Assembly: GCF_007830545.1 (NCBI RefSeq)
Contig: NZ_VLLF01000013.1
Location: 1-64,000 of the forward strand
DNA: 64,000 nucleotides
Direction of reading: 5' to 3'
From: Roseibium hamelinense
GTDB taxonomy: Bacteria; Pseudomonadota; Alphaproteobacteria; Rhizobiales; Stappiaceae
Under the pieces are notes generated by a model that worked only from the letters and a program-made list of their open reading frames with translations, ran no database searches and was not told the origin of the DNA. Below are positions 28,732-38,388 of this stretch, piece by piece; within the stretch, counting starts at the first letter, position 1, and every line of letters begins with the position of its first letter. A program made the position numbers and the translations under genes.

Positions 28732-29532
28732 ATGACCAACCTACGCCCTTCATCGCCCAAGCATTTGCCCTTTAGCGCTCAGGAAGGCCCGGCAGGCGGC
28801 AATGCAGGCGTTATTGTGTTTTTGCATGGGTTTGGCGGCGACCGCCAAACTTGGGTTAATCTGCAGACTGCACTCGCCTCTAAGGTTCAATCGTTGGCCT
28901 TCGACCTTCCAGGGCATGGCGAAGCGCTTGACTGGCCTGTCGTTGGTAACGCTGGCATTGCCGCAAAAGCGGTTCTTCAGTCCATAGAGGCGATGGGGCT
29001 CTCCAAAGTAAACCTTGTCGGACACTCGATGGGGGGCGCGGTTGCGGCGCTGATTGCACTAAGAGCGCCCGAAAAGGTCGGCAGTCTGACGCTTCTTGCT
29101 CCGGGTGGGTTCGGACCCGAAATCAACCAAAAGCTGTTGCGGCGTTATGCGGCTGCCACTGACCCTTCGGAAATGGAAATGCTTCTAGAGCAGTTTTTCG
29201 GCTGGGAGTTCAAGTTGCCAAAGTTTCTTGCAAAGACTACCGCCGAAGCCCGTTCCAGACCGGGCGCTGTTGCGACGCTTGAAGCGATTGCAGAAGAGAT
29301 TATCGATGGCGACGTCCAAAAAACGCTGCCGCGGAAGGAGCTTGCTGAATTGCCACTTCCAGTCAAAGTGATTTGGGGAACCCAGGACCGCGTTCTGCCA
29401 ACTAGGCAGGCCCACAAATTGCCTGGTGTAGTTGCCACGCATATATTCGAACGCGTTGGACACATGCCACACCTCGAAATCCCGCAGGAAGTTACGCGGC
29501 TTATCCGGCAGAATATCGGGCTCCCCAGCTAG
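28732..29532 (+). CDS. Alpha/beta hydrolase
   Basis: A 266-residue hydrolase with oxyanion-hole HGFGGD, nucleophile in GHSMGGAVAAL, acid in GTQDRVLP and His in VGHMPHLEIP. The overall pattern is that of acyl-ester or C-C hydrolases related to the esterase part of acetoin dehydrogenase operons. No neighbour indicates the substrate. ATG 28732 is preceded by AGGA. It converges with the oxidoreductase gene, with 9 nt between the stops. Confidence 0.88.
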   Translation: MTNLRPSSPKHLPFSAQEGPAGGNAGVIVFLHGFGGDRQTWVNLQTALASKVQSLAFDLPGHGEALDWPVVGNAGIAAKAVLQSIEAMGLSKVNLVGHSMGGAVAALIALRAPEKVGSLTLLAPGGFGPEINQKLLRRYAAATDPSEMEMLLEQFFGWEFKLPKFLAKTTAEARSRPGAVATLEAIAEEIIDGDVQKTLPRKELAELPLPVKVIWGTQDRVLPTRQAHKLPGVVATHIFERVGHMPHLEIPQEVTRLIRQNIGLPS

Positions 29533-29541
29533 GTCATTGGC

Positions 29542-30726
29542 TCAAGCTTCCGGAAGCAGCCCCTCTCGCCATGGCTCGCCAATAACACGGCGTGCCATCA
29601 TGTGCGAACGCGGCGCATTGATGCTGTCAACCGCGACGAGAATACCGGCTTTCAGATAGGCCACATAAAACTTGTCATCGGCCGGTTCGCCGACGAGTAC
29701 GGTATCATCATAGCCATCTGACAACCCTGCGATCTGCAGTTTTACGTGATACTGGTCCGACCAGAACCACGGGAGAGGATCGTAATCGACGTCTTCTCCA
29801 AGGATAGCTTGGGCGACCGCTTTGGATTGATCGATCGCGTTTTGAACGCTTTCCATACGAACCGAGCGGCGGTACCGGTTTGAGTAAAAACGAGTGCAGT
29901 CGCCAGCCGCGTAAATTGCCTCGTCACTCGTCAGTCCCGCGCCATCGACAATGATGCCACTGTCGGTCTCAAGGCCAGCCTCTGCGGCCAAATGGTCATT
30001 CGGAACCGCACCAACCGCAATCAACACGAGATCGGCGGGCAGGCTTTCTCCAGTGGATAATCTTACGGCCTCCACCGAGTTGGTGCCCTCAATCGCATCA
30101 ACTCCGGTTTCCAAACGAAACGCCACACCTTTTTTGCTGTGAAGGTCGGTGTAAAAGCTTGAGATGACAGGAGAGACCACCCGCTTCATCGGCCTGTCTT
30201 GAGCTTCGACAACAGTGACGGATTTGCCAAGCTCTTTGGCGACCGCCGCAACTTCAAGCCCAATATAGCCGCCACCTATTATGACGATGTTGGCATGTGT
30301 TTCGAATTGAGCGCGGATGTGTTCCACATCTCCAATGCCGCGGAGTGTCACCACACCCGGCAGATCGTGTCCAGGGATGGAAATGCGCCGCGCCTGCGTA
30401 CCCGTCGCAATAACCAGCTTTCCGTATCCAAGTGTATCGCCATTTTCAAGCGCAAGTCGTTGCTTGTCCCGGTCAATAGCGGCTACTCGGGTGTTCGGAA
30501 TGAGGTCAATGTTCTGAGTGGAATAAAAAGCCGGCGGTCGAAGCCACAAATTCTCATGACCGATTTCGCCGGATAGGAACTTCTTAGACAGGGGCGGGCG
30601 CTGGTATGGCGGGTGCGGTTCTTCGCCAATCAAACGAATTATGCCTGTGTGTCCACCTTGGCGAAGCGACTGCACCACTTGTGCGCCTGCCTGCCCTGCG
30701 CCGATCACAACTACGCTATCCTGCAT
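29542..30726 (-). CDS. FAD-dependent NAD(P)H oxidoreductase (ferredoxin reductase-like)
   Basis: A 394-residue flavoprotein of the putidaredoxin/rhodocoxin reductase type. The FAD site is VVIGAGQAGAQ at residues 5-15, the NAD(P) site is VIIGGGYIGLEVA near 150, and the second FAD motif is IYAAGDCTRFYS near 270. The GEEPHPPYQRPPLSK segment is typical of this branch, which reduces [2Fe-2S] ferredoxins for P450s or dioxygenases. No partner ferredoxin or oxygenase is present in the window, so the electron acceptor is unknown. Confidence 0.9.
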   Translation of the reverse strand: MQDSVVVIGAGQAGAQVVQSLRQGGHTGIIRLIGEEPHPPYQRPPLSKKFLSGEIGHENLWLRPPAFYSTQNIDLIPNTRVAAIDRDKQRLALENGDTLGYGKLVIATGTQARRISIPGHDLPGVVTLRGIGDVEHIRAQFETHANIVIIGGGYIGLEVAAVAKELGKSVTVVEAQDRPMKRVVSPVISSFYTDLHSKKGVAFRLETGVDAIEGTNSVEAVRLSTGESLPADLVLIAVGAVPNDHLAAEAGLETDSGIIVDGAGLTSDEAIYAAGDCTRFYSNRYRRSVRMESVQNAIDQSKAVAQAILGEDVDYDPLPWFWSDQYHVKLQIAGLSDGYDDTVLVGEPADDKFYVAYLKAGILVAVDSINAPRSHMMARRVIGEPWREGLLPEA

Positions 30727-30797
30727 TTTTCGGTCGCCTCACCCAATCTAATTTTTCCGGATTGGCCTATCACGTCTTTGCGGCGCCGACCAGCCAA

Positions 30798-30833
30798 GCA
30801 AAACGCCGCAGCTGTGCCCATACTGCGGCGTTT
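30798..30833 (-). terminator. Rho-independent terminator of the chemoreceptor gene
   Basis: An 11-bp stem AAACGCCGCAG/CTGCGGCGTTT (30801-30811 and 30823-30833) lies 26 nt after the stop at 30859. The minus-strand tail is TTTTGCTT. It separates the chemoreceptor from the oxidoreductase on the same strand. Confidence 0.82.
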
Positions 30834-30858
30834 CGAAAAGGATTGATATATTTGCGTT

Positions 30859-32865
30859 TTAGGCTGCGCGCACACCTTCAAGGAAGTTCGAAATCTCGTC
30901 GCGCAGCAACACACCCTGCTCTGCCAAGGATTTCGCAAGACGCTCAACCTCAACCCCGGTCGAGCGGGCATGTTCGGCGGCCGATCCGACGGCAGACATC
31001 CGTTCTGCTCCCTCTTCCGATCGTTCCGATGCATGACTGACATTTTCGGAGATTGAGCTGACAGCCGAGTCTTGCTGTTCCACGGCTTCAGCCACAGCAG
31101 AAGCCAGGCTTTCCATTTCCGAGATGATGCTGCTGACCTGTTCGATGGCCTGAACAGCGTTCTCCGATGACCCCTGGATGGCCTCAACCTGCGCTGCAAT
31201 GTCTTCGGTCGCCTTTGATGTCTGTTCAGCGAGCTGCTTGACCTCAGCAGCAACGACAGCGAAGCCTTTTCCGGCTTCACCGGCCCGTGCAGCCTCGATC
31301 GTCGCGTTCAAAGCCAGCAAATTGGTCTGGTTGGCAATGTCACGGATCAGCCCCATCACTTCGCCGATCCGATCAGCCGCATTGGAAAGCTCCTGCATGG
31401 TTTCAAATGTACCGCTGGCGCTGGCGACGGCCTTTTGAGCGACTTCCGTCGATTTGCTCGCCTGTCCCGATATTTCGGTGATGGAGGCCGCAAGTACCTC
31501 CGTGGCATTTGCGGCTGTGGACACGTTTTCCGTGGCAACGCGCACCGCATTGCCTGCCTGGTCCGCTTGAGCGCTCACATCATCGGACGCCGTTTCCATA
31601 GCTTTAGACGTCTGAACCAGTTCGTCCGTTGAATGATCCAAACTTCCCAGAGCTGAAGACACTGTCGCCTCAAACCCTGAAATGATCTCCTCAAGGCGCG
31701 CGACACGTCGATCGCGTTCTTCGTTTTCGTGCTCCTGGGCAGAGGCAAGTTCGGCCCGCTCGATCGCGTTGTCCCTAAAGACATTCACGGTCCGGACCAT
31801 GCGCGAGATTTCATCCTTGCCATTTGCCACCGGCAGATCGACATCGGTTTGACCGCTAGCAAGAGCCTCCATCGCCATCTGCAATCGGCCAAGAGGGCCT
31901 GCAATGGATTGACCGATAAGGATGGCGAGGCCCGTCAACCCGATGAGCAATCCGAGCACCACCGCACCTATAACAATCGAGGACAGATCGCGGGCCGTGG
32001 CCAAGTCAGCAGAAGCAGCCTGCTCGGCAGCCCGCGCCGCGTCGTTTAGTGCGGCAATGTGTGGAGGAACAAGATCAAAGAGATTTTCCAAAAGCTCCAC
32101 ATGCTTCATTCGGTCGGCCATCAAAGCTGTATAGCTGTCGAAGGCCTCCCTGTAGGTGGCCATATTTGTGGAGATCTCTTCCTTGATTTCATTCGGAATA
32201 TACGCTTTTTCCAAAAGCCGTTCGAACCGTCCGAACGCGACTTCAAAATTACCTAGCGAAATATCGGTCTGATCCAGGGTGTATTCTTTTTCGGATAATT
32301 GAACTTCCAAGATCGCCCGGGCCAGCTTTTCAAAATCCGGACCGCCTCCGAAATTCATTTCCTTTTTGAGTCTGGCTTTAACTGCGCCAGCGGTCTCGCC
32401 CAAGATCCCCCTCAGTCCTGATTCTGAGTCGTAGCCAATTTCCTGCTGAACACTGTTCAGCATTTCGAATGCACCGCTCGTACCCTCTAAAGTATCCCGG
32501 ACGTCGGCGATTTGAGCACTCAGCGCCTGAGCAACCGGCTGGTCGGCGATCTGATCAATAACAACCTTCGAAGTGCTCAGTGCCTTATTGAACTGCTTAT
32601 GCGCATTTTCGCTTGGAATGGCTAGATAACCCTTTTCAATATAGCGCATCTCTCCCGCGCTCTGAGACAAGTCACTGACTTCGCGTGAAAGGCCAGCACT
32701 TTGGTCAAGTTGAGAGAATGCAGTTTCAATCGCGGTCTGGCTCCACCAGAAAACGCCGCCAATTGTGAGCAATCCAACCGCCGTTATGATAGTGAGCGAA
32801 AGGATGCGAACTTTGACTGATAATGCGCCGCCAATCCGACGCAGCGATTGAAGTTTGATTCCCAT
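30859..32865 (-). CDS. Methyl-accepting chemotaxis protein with HBM sensor
   Basis: A 668-residue transmembrane receptor. A first membrane helix (about 20-40) is followed by a periplasmic helical region of about 250 residues resembling a helical bimodular (HBM) domain, including [17 protein letters not shown]. The second helix ([19 protein letters not shown]) leads into a HAMP domain and a long cytoplasmic coiled coil with the conserved hairpin tip ([20 protein letters not shown]). HBM receptors characterised so far bind organic acids. There is no C-terminal CheR/CheB pentapeptide; the protein ends EGVRAA. ATG 32865 gives MGIKLQ; a start 4 codons upstream is possible. Confidence 0.92.
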   Translation of the reverse strand: MGIKLQSLRRIGGALSVKVRILSLTIITAVGLLTIGGVFWWSQTAIETAFSQLDQSAGLSREVSDLSQSAGEMRYIEKGYLAIPSENAHKQFNKALSTSKVVIDQIADQPVAQALSAQIADVRDTLEGTSGAFEMLNSVQQEIGYDSESGLRGILGETAGAVKARLKKEMNFGGGPDFEKLARAILEVQLSEKEYTLDQTDISLGNFEVAFGRFERLLEKAYIPNEIKEEISTNMATYREAFDSYTALMADRMKHVELLENLFDLVPPHIAALNDAARAAEQAASADLATARDLSSIVIGAVVLGLLIGLTGLAILIGQSIAGPLGRLQMAMEALASGQTDVDLPVANGKDEISRMVRTVNVFRDNAIERAELASAQEHENEERDRRVARLEEIISGFEATVSSALGSLDHSTDELVQTSKAMETASDDVSAQADQAGNAVRVATENVSTAANATEVLAASITEISGQASKSTEVAQKAVASASGTFETMQELSNAADRIGEVMGLIRDIANQTNLLALNATIEAARAGEAGKGFAVVAAEVKQLAEQTSKATEDIAAQVEAIQGSSENAVQAIEQVSSIISEMESLASAVAEAVEQQDSAVSSISENVSHASERSEEGAERMSAVGSAAEHARSTGVEVERLAKSLAEQGVLLRDEISNFLEGVRAA

Positions 32866-33023
32866 GGGTCTAACCAACCGATGCTGTCCACCAAATTCTC
32901 AGGAGTGTGCGCCCGAGTGGTTAAAGAAACCCTCAATTTTTAGACAACTTGGGATTTAGACACCATGGCGGTAATAACATTGATCGAGTTGACGATAATT
33001 AGATCGTTCTAAGAAAGCTTCCC

Positions 33024-33893
33024 TTGCGAATTTCCGTTACAAAACTGGCCCCCGTACTATTCGTTTTGCTCTGGTCAACTGGATTTATCGGATCCAAGTT
33101 GGGCGCCCCGTATGCGGATCCAATGGTTTTCCTGTCGATTCGATTTGCATTGGTTCTGCCCTTGCTCGGCGTGATCACGCTAGCCTACGGAGCAACCTGG
33201 CCTACATCCAAAACGCAGATCCTCCACTGCATCATGACAGGCATCCTTGTCCACGGGGTGTATCTCGGCGGCATTTTCTGGGCCATTGACCAAGGCATGC
33301 CTGCGGGCGCAAGTGCCATTGTTGTAGGGCTACAGCCTGTTCTAAGTGCTCTGACAGCCGCTGCCCTTCTTAAGGAAGACATCAGACCAAAGCACTGGGC
33401 CGGCATGGCTTTAGGAACTGTCGGTCTTGTTGCAGTTCTCGGACCGAAGATCGGCGTTTTGGGGTCGGGCATCAATCCGTGGACCTTGGCCGCAGCATTG
33501 ACTGCGGTGTGCGCCATCAGTCTTGGCACGGTCTACCAAAAGCGCTTTGTCCCCGGCACCGACCTACTCGCGGCAACTTTTTGGCAGTATGTCGGAGCTC
33601 TGCTCGTTTCACTGCCCTTGTCCGGATTTGAGAGCTGGAGCATCGATTGGTCCGGTCAGTTCATATTTGCTTTGGCCTGGCTGGTGTTTGTCCTGTCTAT
33701 CGGCGCAATCCTTTTGCTGATGGTGCTTATCCGCAAAGGTGCAGTGTCCCAGGTCGCCTCCCTATTTTACCTCGTGCCCGTGGCAACCGCGATCGAAAGT
33801 TATTTTCTGTTCGGTGAGATACTGAGCGTCATTCAGATAGTCGGAATGCTGCTGGTTGTTCTCTCGGTCCTCCTCATCCGCCGACGCGCCTGA
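33024..33893 (+). CDS. EamA family (drug/metabolite) transporter
   Basis: A 289-residue inner-membrane protein with about ten hydrophobic helices arranged as two EamA repeats. Typical parts are LWSTGFIGSKLGAPYADP in the first helix and YLVPVATAIESYFLFGE in the second repeat. Members export amino acids and other metabolites, and the substrate here is unknown. The start codon appears to be TTG (33024), preceded by AAGAAAG. I see no in-frame ATG early enough to keep the first helix. Confidence 0.9.
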   Translation: MRISVTKLAPVLFVLLWSTGFIGSKLGAPYADPMVFLSIRFALVLPLLGVITLAYGATWPTSKTQILHCIMTGILVHGVYLGGIFWAIDQGMPAGASAIVVGLQPVLSALTAAALLKEDIRPKHWAGMALGTVGLVAVLGPKIGVLGSGINPWTLAAALTAVCAISLGTVYQKRFVPGTDLLAATFWQYVGALLVSLPLSGFESWSIDWSGQFIFALAWLVFVLSIGAILLLMVLIRKGAVSQVASLFYLVPVATAIESYFLFGEILSVIQIVGMLLVVLSVLLIRRRA

Positions 33894-33898
33894 CTGCG

Positions 33899-34765
33899 TT
33901 ACGCAGCCCGCTTTGCCTGTTTGCGCATCGCCCGGACCCTGTAGAGAGCCGCATTCAATTCACCGCCAAGGATAAAAGCAGCCGAACAAATGTACAAAAA
34001 CACGATGGCGCTCATGATCCCCGCGAGCCCGCCATAGGTCGTTACATAATTCGCAAAGCTCGCCAGATAGGCACCGAAGCTGGCGCCGGCGATCATCCAG
34101 AGCACCATCGTTGCCGCAACCCCGGGCAAGAGATCTACTATCCTGCGATGCCCGGCGGGCAGCAGCCAGTGAGTGGCAACAAGGCCAAGCAAAAGTAGCG
34201 AACCCGCGACGCCGAAGCGAATGATATCGATCGACAGCAAAAACTCTTCAAGGCCGGGAAGATAGACTTTGAGTGCGGCCAATCCCAATGGCGCCAAAAC
34301 CACCAGAAACGTGTAGGCGATCAAAATAATCGCCCCAAGAACGACCAACCCGAGCGATTGAAGACGCAGGTAAATGAGTGAGCGTGTTTCGCGTTGGCGG
34401 TATGCCCGGTTCAACGCGGTGCGCAGGGCTTCGACGCCGTTGGATGCAAACCAGATCGCAGCCACGACACCGAAGGTGATCAGATCAGGCCTTCGCTGCG
34501 TAAGCACTCTGTTAATCTCGCCGGAAAGCGGCTCGGCGACGCGCTGTGGCCACGCCTCGAACACGATCTTCGAAACGCTGTCGGCCGCGCCATCCAGCCC
34601 GAAAAATCCGGCGAGCGCAGCGATAAAGATGAGGAGCGGAAAGACCGCCAGCAAAGCGGACAAAGCCACATGGCTGGCCATTGCAAAGCCGTCATCTCTG
34701 CCGAAATGGCCGAGCGCATCCTTAAGGACTTGATATGTTGCGACAATTAATCCTTGGTGAGTCAT
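33899..34765 (-). CDS. YihY/virulence factor BrkB family membrane protein
   Basis: A 288-residue inner-membrane protein with six hydrophobic segments and the YihY signatures SHVALSALLAVFPLLIFIAAL, WFASNGVEALRTALNRAY and VFLYICSAAFILGGELNAAL. The biochemical function of the family is not settled. ATG 34765 is preferred to a TTG at 34786. Its stop lies 5 nt from the convergent EamA stop. Confidence 0.9.
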   Translation of the reverse strand: MTHQGLIVATYQVLKDALGHFGRDDGFAMASHVALSALLAVFPLLIFIAALAGFFGLDGAADSVSKIVFEAWPQRVAEPLSGEINRVLTQRRPDLITFGVVAAIWFASNGVEALRTALNRAYRQRETRSLIYLRLQSLGLVVLGAIILIAYTFLVVLAPLGLAALKVYLPGLEEFLLSIDIIRFGVAGSLLLLGLVATHWLLPAGHRRIVDLLPGVAATMVLWMIAGASFGAYLASFANYVTTYGGLAGIMSAIVFLYICSAAFILGGELNAALYRVRAMRKQAKRAA

Positions 34766-34943
34766 GTAGCGATGTGATCCCGACAAGGCACAAAGGTCAA
34801 GTGCGCCGATACGCGGTGCAATTGCTGCGACCTATTCTCCCAAAGGCCTACAAATAACCGCTCGACAAACCCGCTGCTGCAACGCAACATAGTAAAAAAA
34901 ATTGTCGCTAATATGCGAAAGAAATGAACACGGAGAGCCACAC

Positions 34944-36632
34944 ATGCCAACAGCCGCTGTGCCGATTGAAACCCCAGAACGCCCATTGCTTGACCTGACT
35001 CAGAGCGCTGTTGCGACAGTGGATGCACTGCTGGACACGGCCGCAGCGAAAGTCCGTGCGCAGGTCGTCGATGGTGACCGCATTTCCTCTTCAGCAATGG
35101 AGCGCGAACAGCGCGCCACGCATGGATTGGCATGGCTGGCAACCTATGTCGAGGCACTACGCCAGCTCGATGCCTACGGCAAGCGCCTGTCAGATCAAGG
35201 CGCGTTCGGCGAACTTGAAGAGTGCATGGTTTCCCTCGGGTTTTCGGAGTATCTGTCACAAGTCTTTGGCGGAATACCGATGAACCAGACCGAGTTCATA
35301 CGGCTTACAGACCTTTACCTCGATGAGCCGACCATCGCAGGGTTCCGGACCCAGGACATTGAGAGCTTGATCTCATCCGGAAACACGACTTCCGTTCGCA
35401 GTAAGATAACCAACCTTGTCCGCCATCAAGCCGGCCAATCAACATTTGGCAATCCAGGGCTTGACGACACCATGGAACAGATCCGCAATGAAATGCGCCG
35501 GTTCGCTGAAGACAACGTTGCGCCTCATGCGCACGAATGGCATTTGAAAAATGAGTACATCCCGCTGGATGTGGTGTCCCAAATGGCTGAACTCGGCGTT
35601 TTCGGGCTAACGATACCCGAGGAATACGGCGGGCTTGGGCTCGGCAAGGAAGCCATGTGTGTCGTATCGGAAGAACTGTCACGCGCCTATATTGGCGTAG
35701 GGTCACTCGGTACGCGGTCGGAAATTGCAGCCGAGCTAATCCTGTGCGGAGGCACGGAAGAACAAAAGCAAAAATGGCTGCCGAAAATCGCCTCTGCTGA
35801 AATCCTTCCAACCGCCGTGTTCACCGAACCAAATACCGGTTCAGACTTGGCATCTCTCAAAACGCGGGCAATCAAGAAAGACGGCATATGGAAGATTTCA
35901 GGCAATAAAACCTGGATTACCCACCCGGTTCGTGCAGACGTCATGACTCTGCTCGCTCGGACAAACCCAGATGAGCCTGGCTACAAGGGTTTGTCGATGT
36001 TCCTGGCCGAGAAACCACGCGGAAGCGACGAAGACCCATTTCCGGCAACGGGAATGAGCGGCGGTGAAATCGAGGTGCTCGGTTATCGCGGAATGAAGGA
36101 ATACGAGATTGCCTTTGATGACTTCGAGGTCGCCGAAGACAACCTTTTGGGCGGCGTAGAAGGCGAAGGCTTCAAACAACTGATGCAGACCTTTGAAGGC
36201 GCCCGCATCCAAACTGCAGCGCGGGCTATTGGTGTTGCCCAGTCTGCCGTTGATCTTGGTCTGCGTTATGCCGAGGATCGCATTCAGTTCGGCAAGGCGC
36301 TCATTGAGTTCCCCAGAGTCTCGGACAAGCTCGCTTTGATGGCGACCGAAGTCATGATTGCACGTCAGCTGACATATTTTTCGGCCTGGGAAAAAGATTC
36401 CGGCCGCCGATGTGACCTTGAGGCTGGAATGGCAAAACTGTTGGGTGCACGAGTTGCATGGGCCGCAGCTGATAACGCTTTGCAAATTCACGGCGGAAAC
36501 GGGTTTGCACTTGAATATGCAATTTCTCGCGTTCTTTGCGACGCGCGCATCCTCAATATTTTCGAAGGTGCGGCCGAGATCCAAGCACAGGTCATCGCAC
36601 GCCGGATCCTCGAGACACGGGCTGGTACCTGA
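34944..36632 (+). CDS. mcd: (2S)-methylsuccinyl-CoA dehydrogenase
   Basis: A 562-residue flavoprotein of the acyl-CoA dehydrogenase superfamily. It carries an N-terminal extension of about 170 residues with EREQRATHGLAWLATYVEALRQ, the hallmark of the ethylmalonyl-CoA-pathway enzyme that oxidises methylsuccinyl-CoA to mesaconyl-CoA. The dehydrogenase core follows, with FTEPNTGSDL, NKTWITHPVRAD and the C-terminal QIHGGNGFALEYAISR. Ordinary acyl-CoA dehydrogenases are about 390 residues, so length and extension support the call. CGGAGAG precedes ATG 34944. Other pathway genes are not in this window. Confidence 0.9.
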   Translation: MPTAAVPIETPERPLLDLTQSAVATVDALLDTAAAKVRAQVVDGDRISSSAMEREQRATHGLAWLATYVEALRQLDAYGKRLSDQGAFGELEECMVSLGFSEYLSQVFGGIPMNQTEFIRLTDLYLDEPTIAGFRTQDIESLISSGNTTSVRSKITNLVRHQAGQSTFGNPGLDDTMEQIRNEMRRFAEDNVAPHAHEWHLKNEYIPLDVVSQMAELGVFGLTIPEEYGGLGLGKEAMCVVSEELSRAYIGVGSLGTRSEIAAELILCGGTEEQKQKWLPKIASAEILPTAVFTEPNTGSDLASLKTRAIKKDGIWKISGNKTWITHPVRADVMTLLARTNPDEPGYKGLSMFLAEKPRGSDEDPFPATGMSGGEIEVLGYRGMKEYEIAFDDFEVAEDNLLGGVEGEGFKQLMQTFEGARIQTAARAIGVAQSAVDLGLRYAEDRIQFGKALIEFPRVSDKLALMATEVMIARQLTYFSAWEKDSGRRCDLEAGMAKLLGARVAWAAADNALQIHGGNGFALEYAISRVLCDARILNIFEGAAEIQAQVIARRILETRAGT

Positions 36633-36642
36633 TCGGAGCAAT

Positions 36643-36676
36643 CGGTGCAGGAAGAGGCGGCTGTTCCTGCACCGGG
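36643..36676. terminator. Perfect 11-bp hairpin between convergent mcd and DUF4399 genes
   Basis: CGGTGCAGGAA (36643-36653) pairs exactly with TTCCTGCACCG (36664-36674) across a 10-nt loop, 10 nt past the mcd stop and just before the convergent DUF4399 stop. The T tracts on both sides are short, so it may work as a bidirectional terminator or 3'-end stabiliser. Confidence 0.6.
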
Positions 36677-36683
36677 TTTCTGA

Positions 36684-37121
36684 CTACTCGACCGTAATCG
36701 TGATCGGATTAGAAATCACTGGCGGGTTGTGTGGAATATGAGACCAATCGCCTAATACAAGTTGAAGAGTATATTCCCCTGGGGCCAACTCTATAGACGC
36801 TTCCGTTTGACCGCCTCCATAGTGGATGTGAGCATCATCGGCTGGAATTACATCATTCACCTCATCTTCAGACAATGTGTCATTGATAAAGAGGTGGTGA
36901 TGGCCAGTGTCAGCTTTGTCATCTACGCCAGCAGGTGCAATCCCCATACCCGACAATCCGAATTGAAGGAATAGAGGACTCGTGACGCGCGCTCCGTCTT
37001 CAACATTGATGATGTAAGCTTTTGCTCCGTCCGGTGACGGTGTTTCACCAGCCCAGGCGCTGAATGTAACCGGCAATAGCAACGCGGAAGAAAGGGCCAT
37101 TACTTTCGGGATCTTGTACAT
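36684..37121 (-). CDS. DUF4399 domain-containing exported protein
   Basis: A 145-residue protein with a signal peptide (residues 1-24, ending SAWA). The mature domain is rich in histidine and acid residues (DTGHHHLFIN, DDAHIHYGGGQTE, GDWSHIPHNPPV), the pattern of DUF4399. Function is unknown. The clustered His residues suggest metal binding in the periplasm, which is inference. It is divergent from the YkvA-family gene. Confidence 0.88.
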   Translation of the reverse strand: MYKIPKVMALSSALLLPVTFSAWAGETPSPDGAKAYIINVEDGARVTSPLFLQFGLSGMGIAPAGVDDKADTGHHHLFINDTLSEDEVNDVIPADDAHIHYGGGQTEASIELAPGEYTLQLVLGDWSHIPHNPPVISNPITITVE

Positions 37122-37287
37122 CTTACATCCTGATACTGCTCATTGTTGCTATGCATTCGAATTGAAACTGACATAAACATCAGCCGATAGAAAGTGACAT
37201 CGGTCACGATCAAGCCGAATTGAGCTCAGTTGAATTTATGCGGGTCGATCACTACATCATCAGTATCCGACTACGGAGATCGACTGC

Positions 37288-37665
37288 GTGAAAAATACAT
37301 TTGAAGATCTCGGATTTGACCCGGAAATACTTGGGCCAGAGGAAACCCAGAAGCAGACTGTACGCGAGCGGCTGCTCAAGACAGCGCGCAAAGCCGCACG
37401 CCAAATTCCGTTTATGGAGGACGTTGTGGCGGGCTATTATTGTGCTCTTGATCCGGCCACACCCTCGAAGGTGCGCGCCAGCCTCCTCGCTGCACTCGCG
37501 TATTTTGTATTGCCTGTGGACGTTGTTCCAGATTTCATTGTCGGCATTGGGTTTGGTGATGACGCCACGATCTTAATGGGGGTTATCGCTATGGTTCGCT
37601 CACATGTGCGCGATGAACACATCACCGCAGCAAAAGAAGCGCTTGCTGGGGATGACCTTGATTAG
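37288..37665 (+). CDS. YkvA family protein (DUF1232)
   Basis: A 125-residue protein. The C-terminal ~80 residues form the DUF1232 domain (ALAYFVLPVDVVPDFIVGIGFGDDATIL), with a hydrophobic helical pair probably in the membrane. Function is unknown. The start is GTG 37288, preceded by CGGAGA. Confidence 0.85.
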   Translation: MKNTFEDLGFDPEILGPEETQKQTVRERLLKTARKAARQIPFMEDVVAGYYCALDPATPSKVRASLLAALAYFVLPVDVVPDFIVGIGFGDDATILMGVIAMVRSHVRDEHITAAKEALAGDDLD

Positions 37666-37673
37666 CCGCTAAG

Positions 37674-38144
37674 CTAGTTGCCTCGTTTGGCGGCAGCCCA
37701 TGAACCTGACGTTCTCCCGGCAACTATCCAGTAAACGAAACCGCCGATAAAGCCGGAAGCAAGTGCCACTGTGGTTCCCGGTCGCAGGTTTGTCGCGTGA
37801 TCCGCCGCCCCAACGTTCCAAACAACAAAGCCCAAAGCGCCGCCAGCGCCCACGAAATAGAACAGGCTACGCCATCTGAAAATCTCGGCAGCCGCGATCG
37901 CGATCAGAGCCGGAACAAAAACGGCAGCCCCGAGTATTGCAGACGATACGATCGCAGAGCCAATGGCCGCCGCAATCTGCATGGGCTCACCTTGCGAGTT
38001 TGCTGGCACCAAATATCCCCATGACAGAAATAGCGCGGCCGCAAAGACAGCGAAAATAAAAGCGAAACAATCCAAAATGATCTGGAGAACAAACCTGGTA
38101 CCACTAATTTCGGGCTGTTTGGCCGTATCGGGAGGGCGCTCCAT
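37674..38144 (-). CDS. Hypothetical four-helix membrane protein
   Basis: A 156-residue protein with a short polar N-terminus and four hydrophobic segments (beginning FVLQIILDCFAFIFAVFAAALFL). I recognise no family. ATG 38144 is supported by AAAGG about 8 nt upstream; the frame upstream of it has no conserved look. It is divergent from infC, sharing a 241-bp intergenic region, and converges with the YkvA-family gene with 8 nt between them. Confidence 0.75.
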   Translation of the reverse strand: MERPPDTAKQPEISGTRFVLQIILDCFAFIFAVFAAALFLSWGYLVPANSQGEPMQIAAAIGSAIVSSAILGAAVFVPALIAIAAAEIFRWRSLFYFVGAGGALGFVVWNVGAADHATNLRPGTTVALASGFIGGFVYWIVAGRTSGSWAAAKRGN

Positions 38145-38371
38145 AAGGGAACCTTTGCTGGATGTCGACGCTATATCAATTGCTGCGTTGCAATGCGTTC
38201 GGGCTGGTTTCACGCCAGCTTGTCGGCTGGAAACCTATTGACTTTTCGGCCAATTCACGGGATTTTCCAAGTTGATTGTTCGGAAAGCGATCAAAAACAG
38301 CTCCGTCGTGCGCGTTCGGGGCTTAAAACGCGTAGGCCGAGCATCCACATAACAGAGAACAGAAACAATAT

Positions 38372-38388
38372 AGGAGATCGCGACCATT
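38372..38388 (+). promoter_or_regulatory. Ribosome binding site and AUU start codon of infC
   Basis: AGGAG (38372-38376) is followed by a 9-nt spacer and ATT (38386-38388). No ATG, GTG or TTG in this frame gives a full-length IF3; the first TTG (38467) would remove 27 conserved residues. In E. coli the same rare start lets IF3 repress its own translation, because IF3 discriminates against AUU. The same control is inferred here. Confidence 0.85.
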
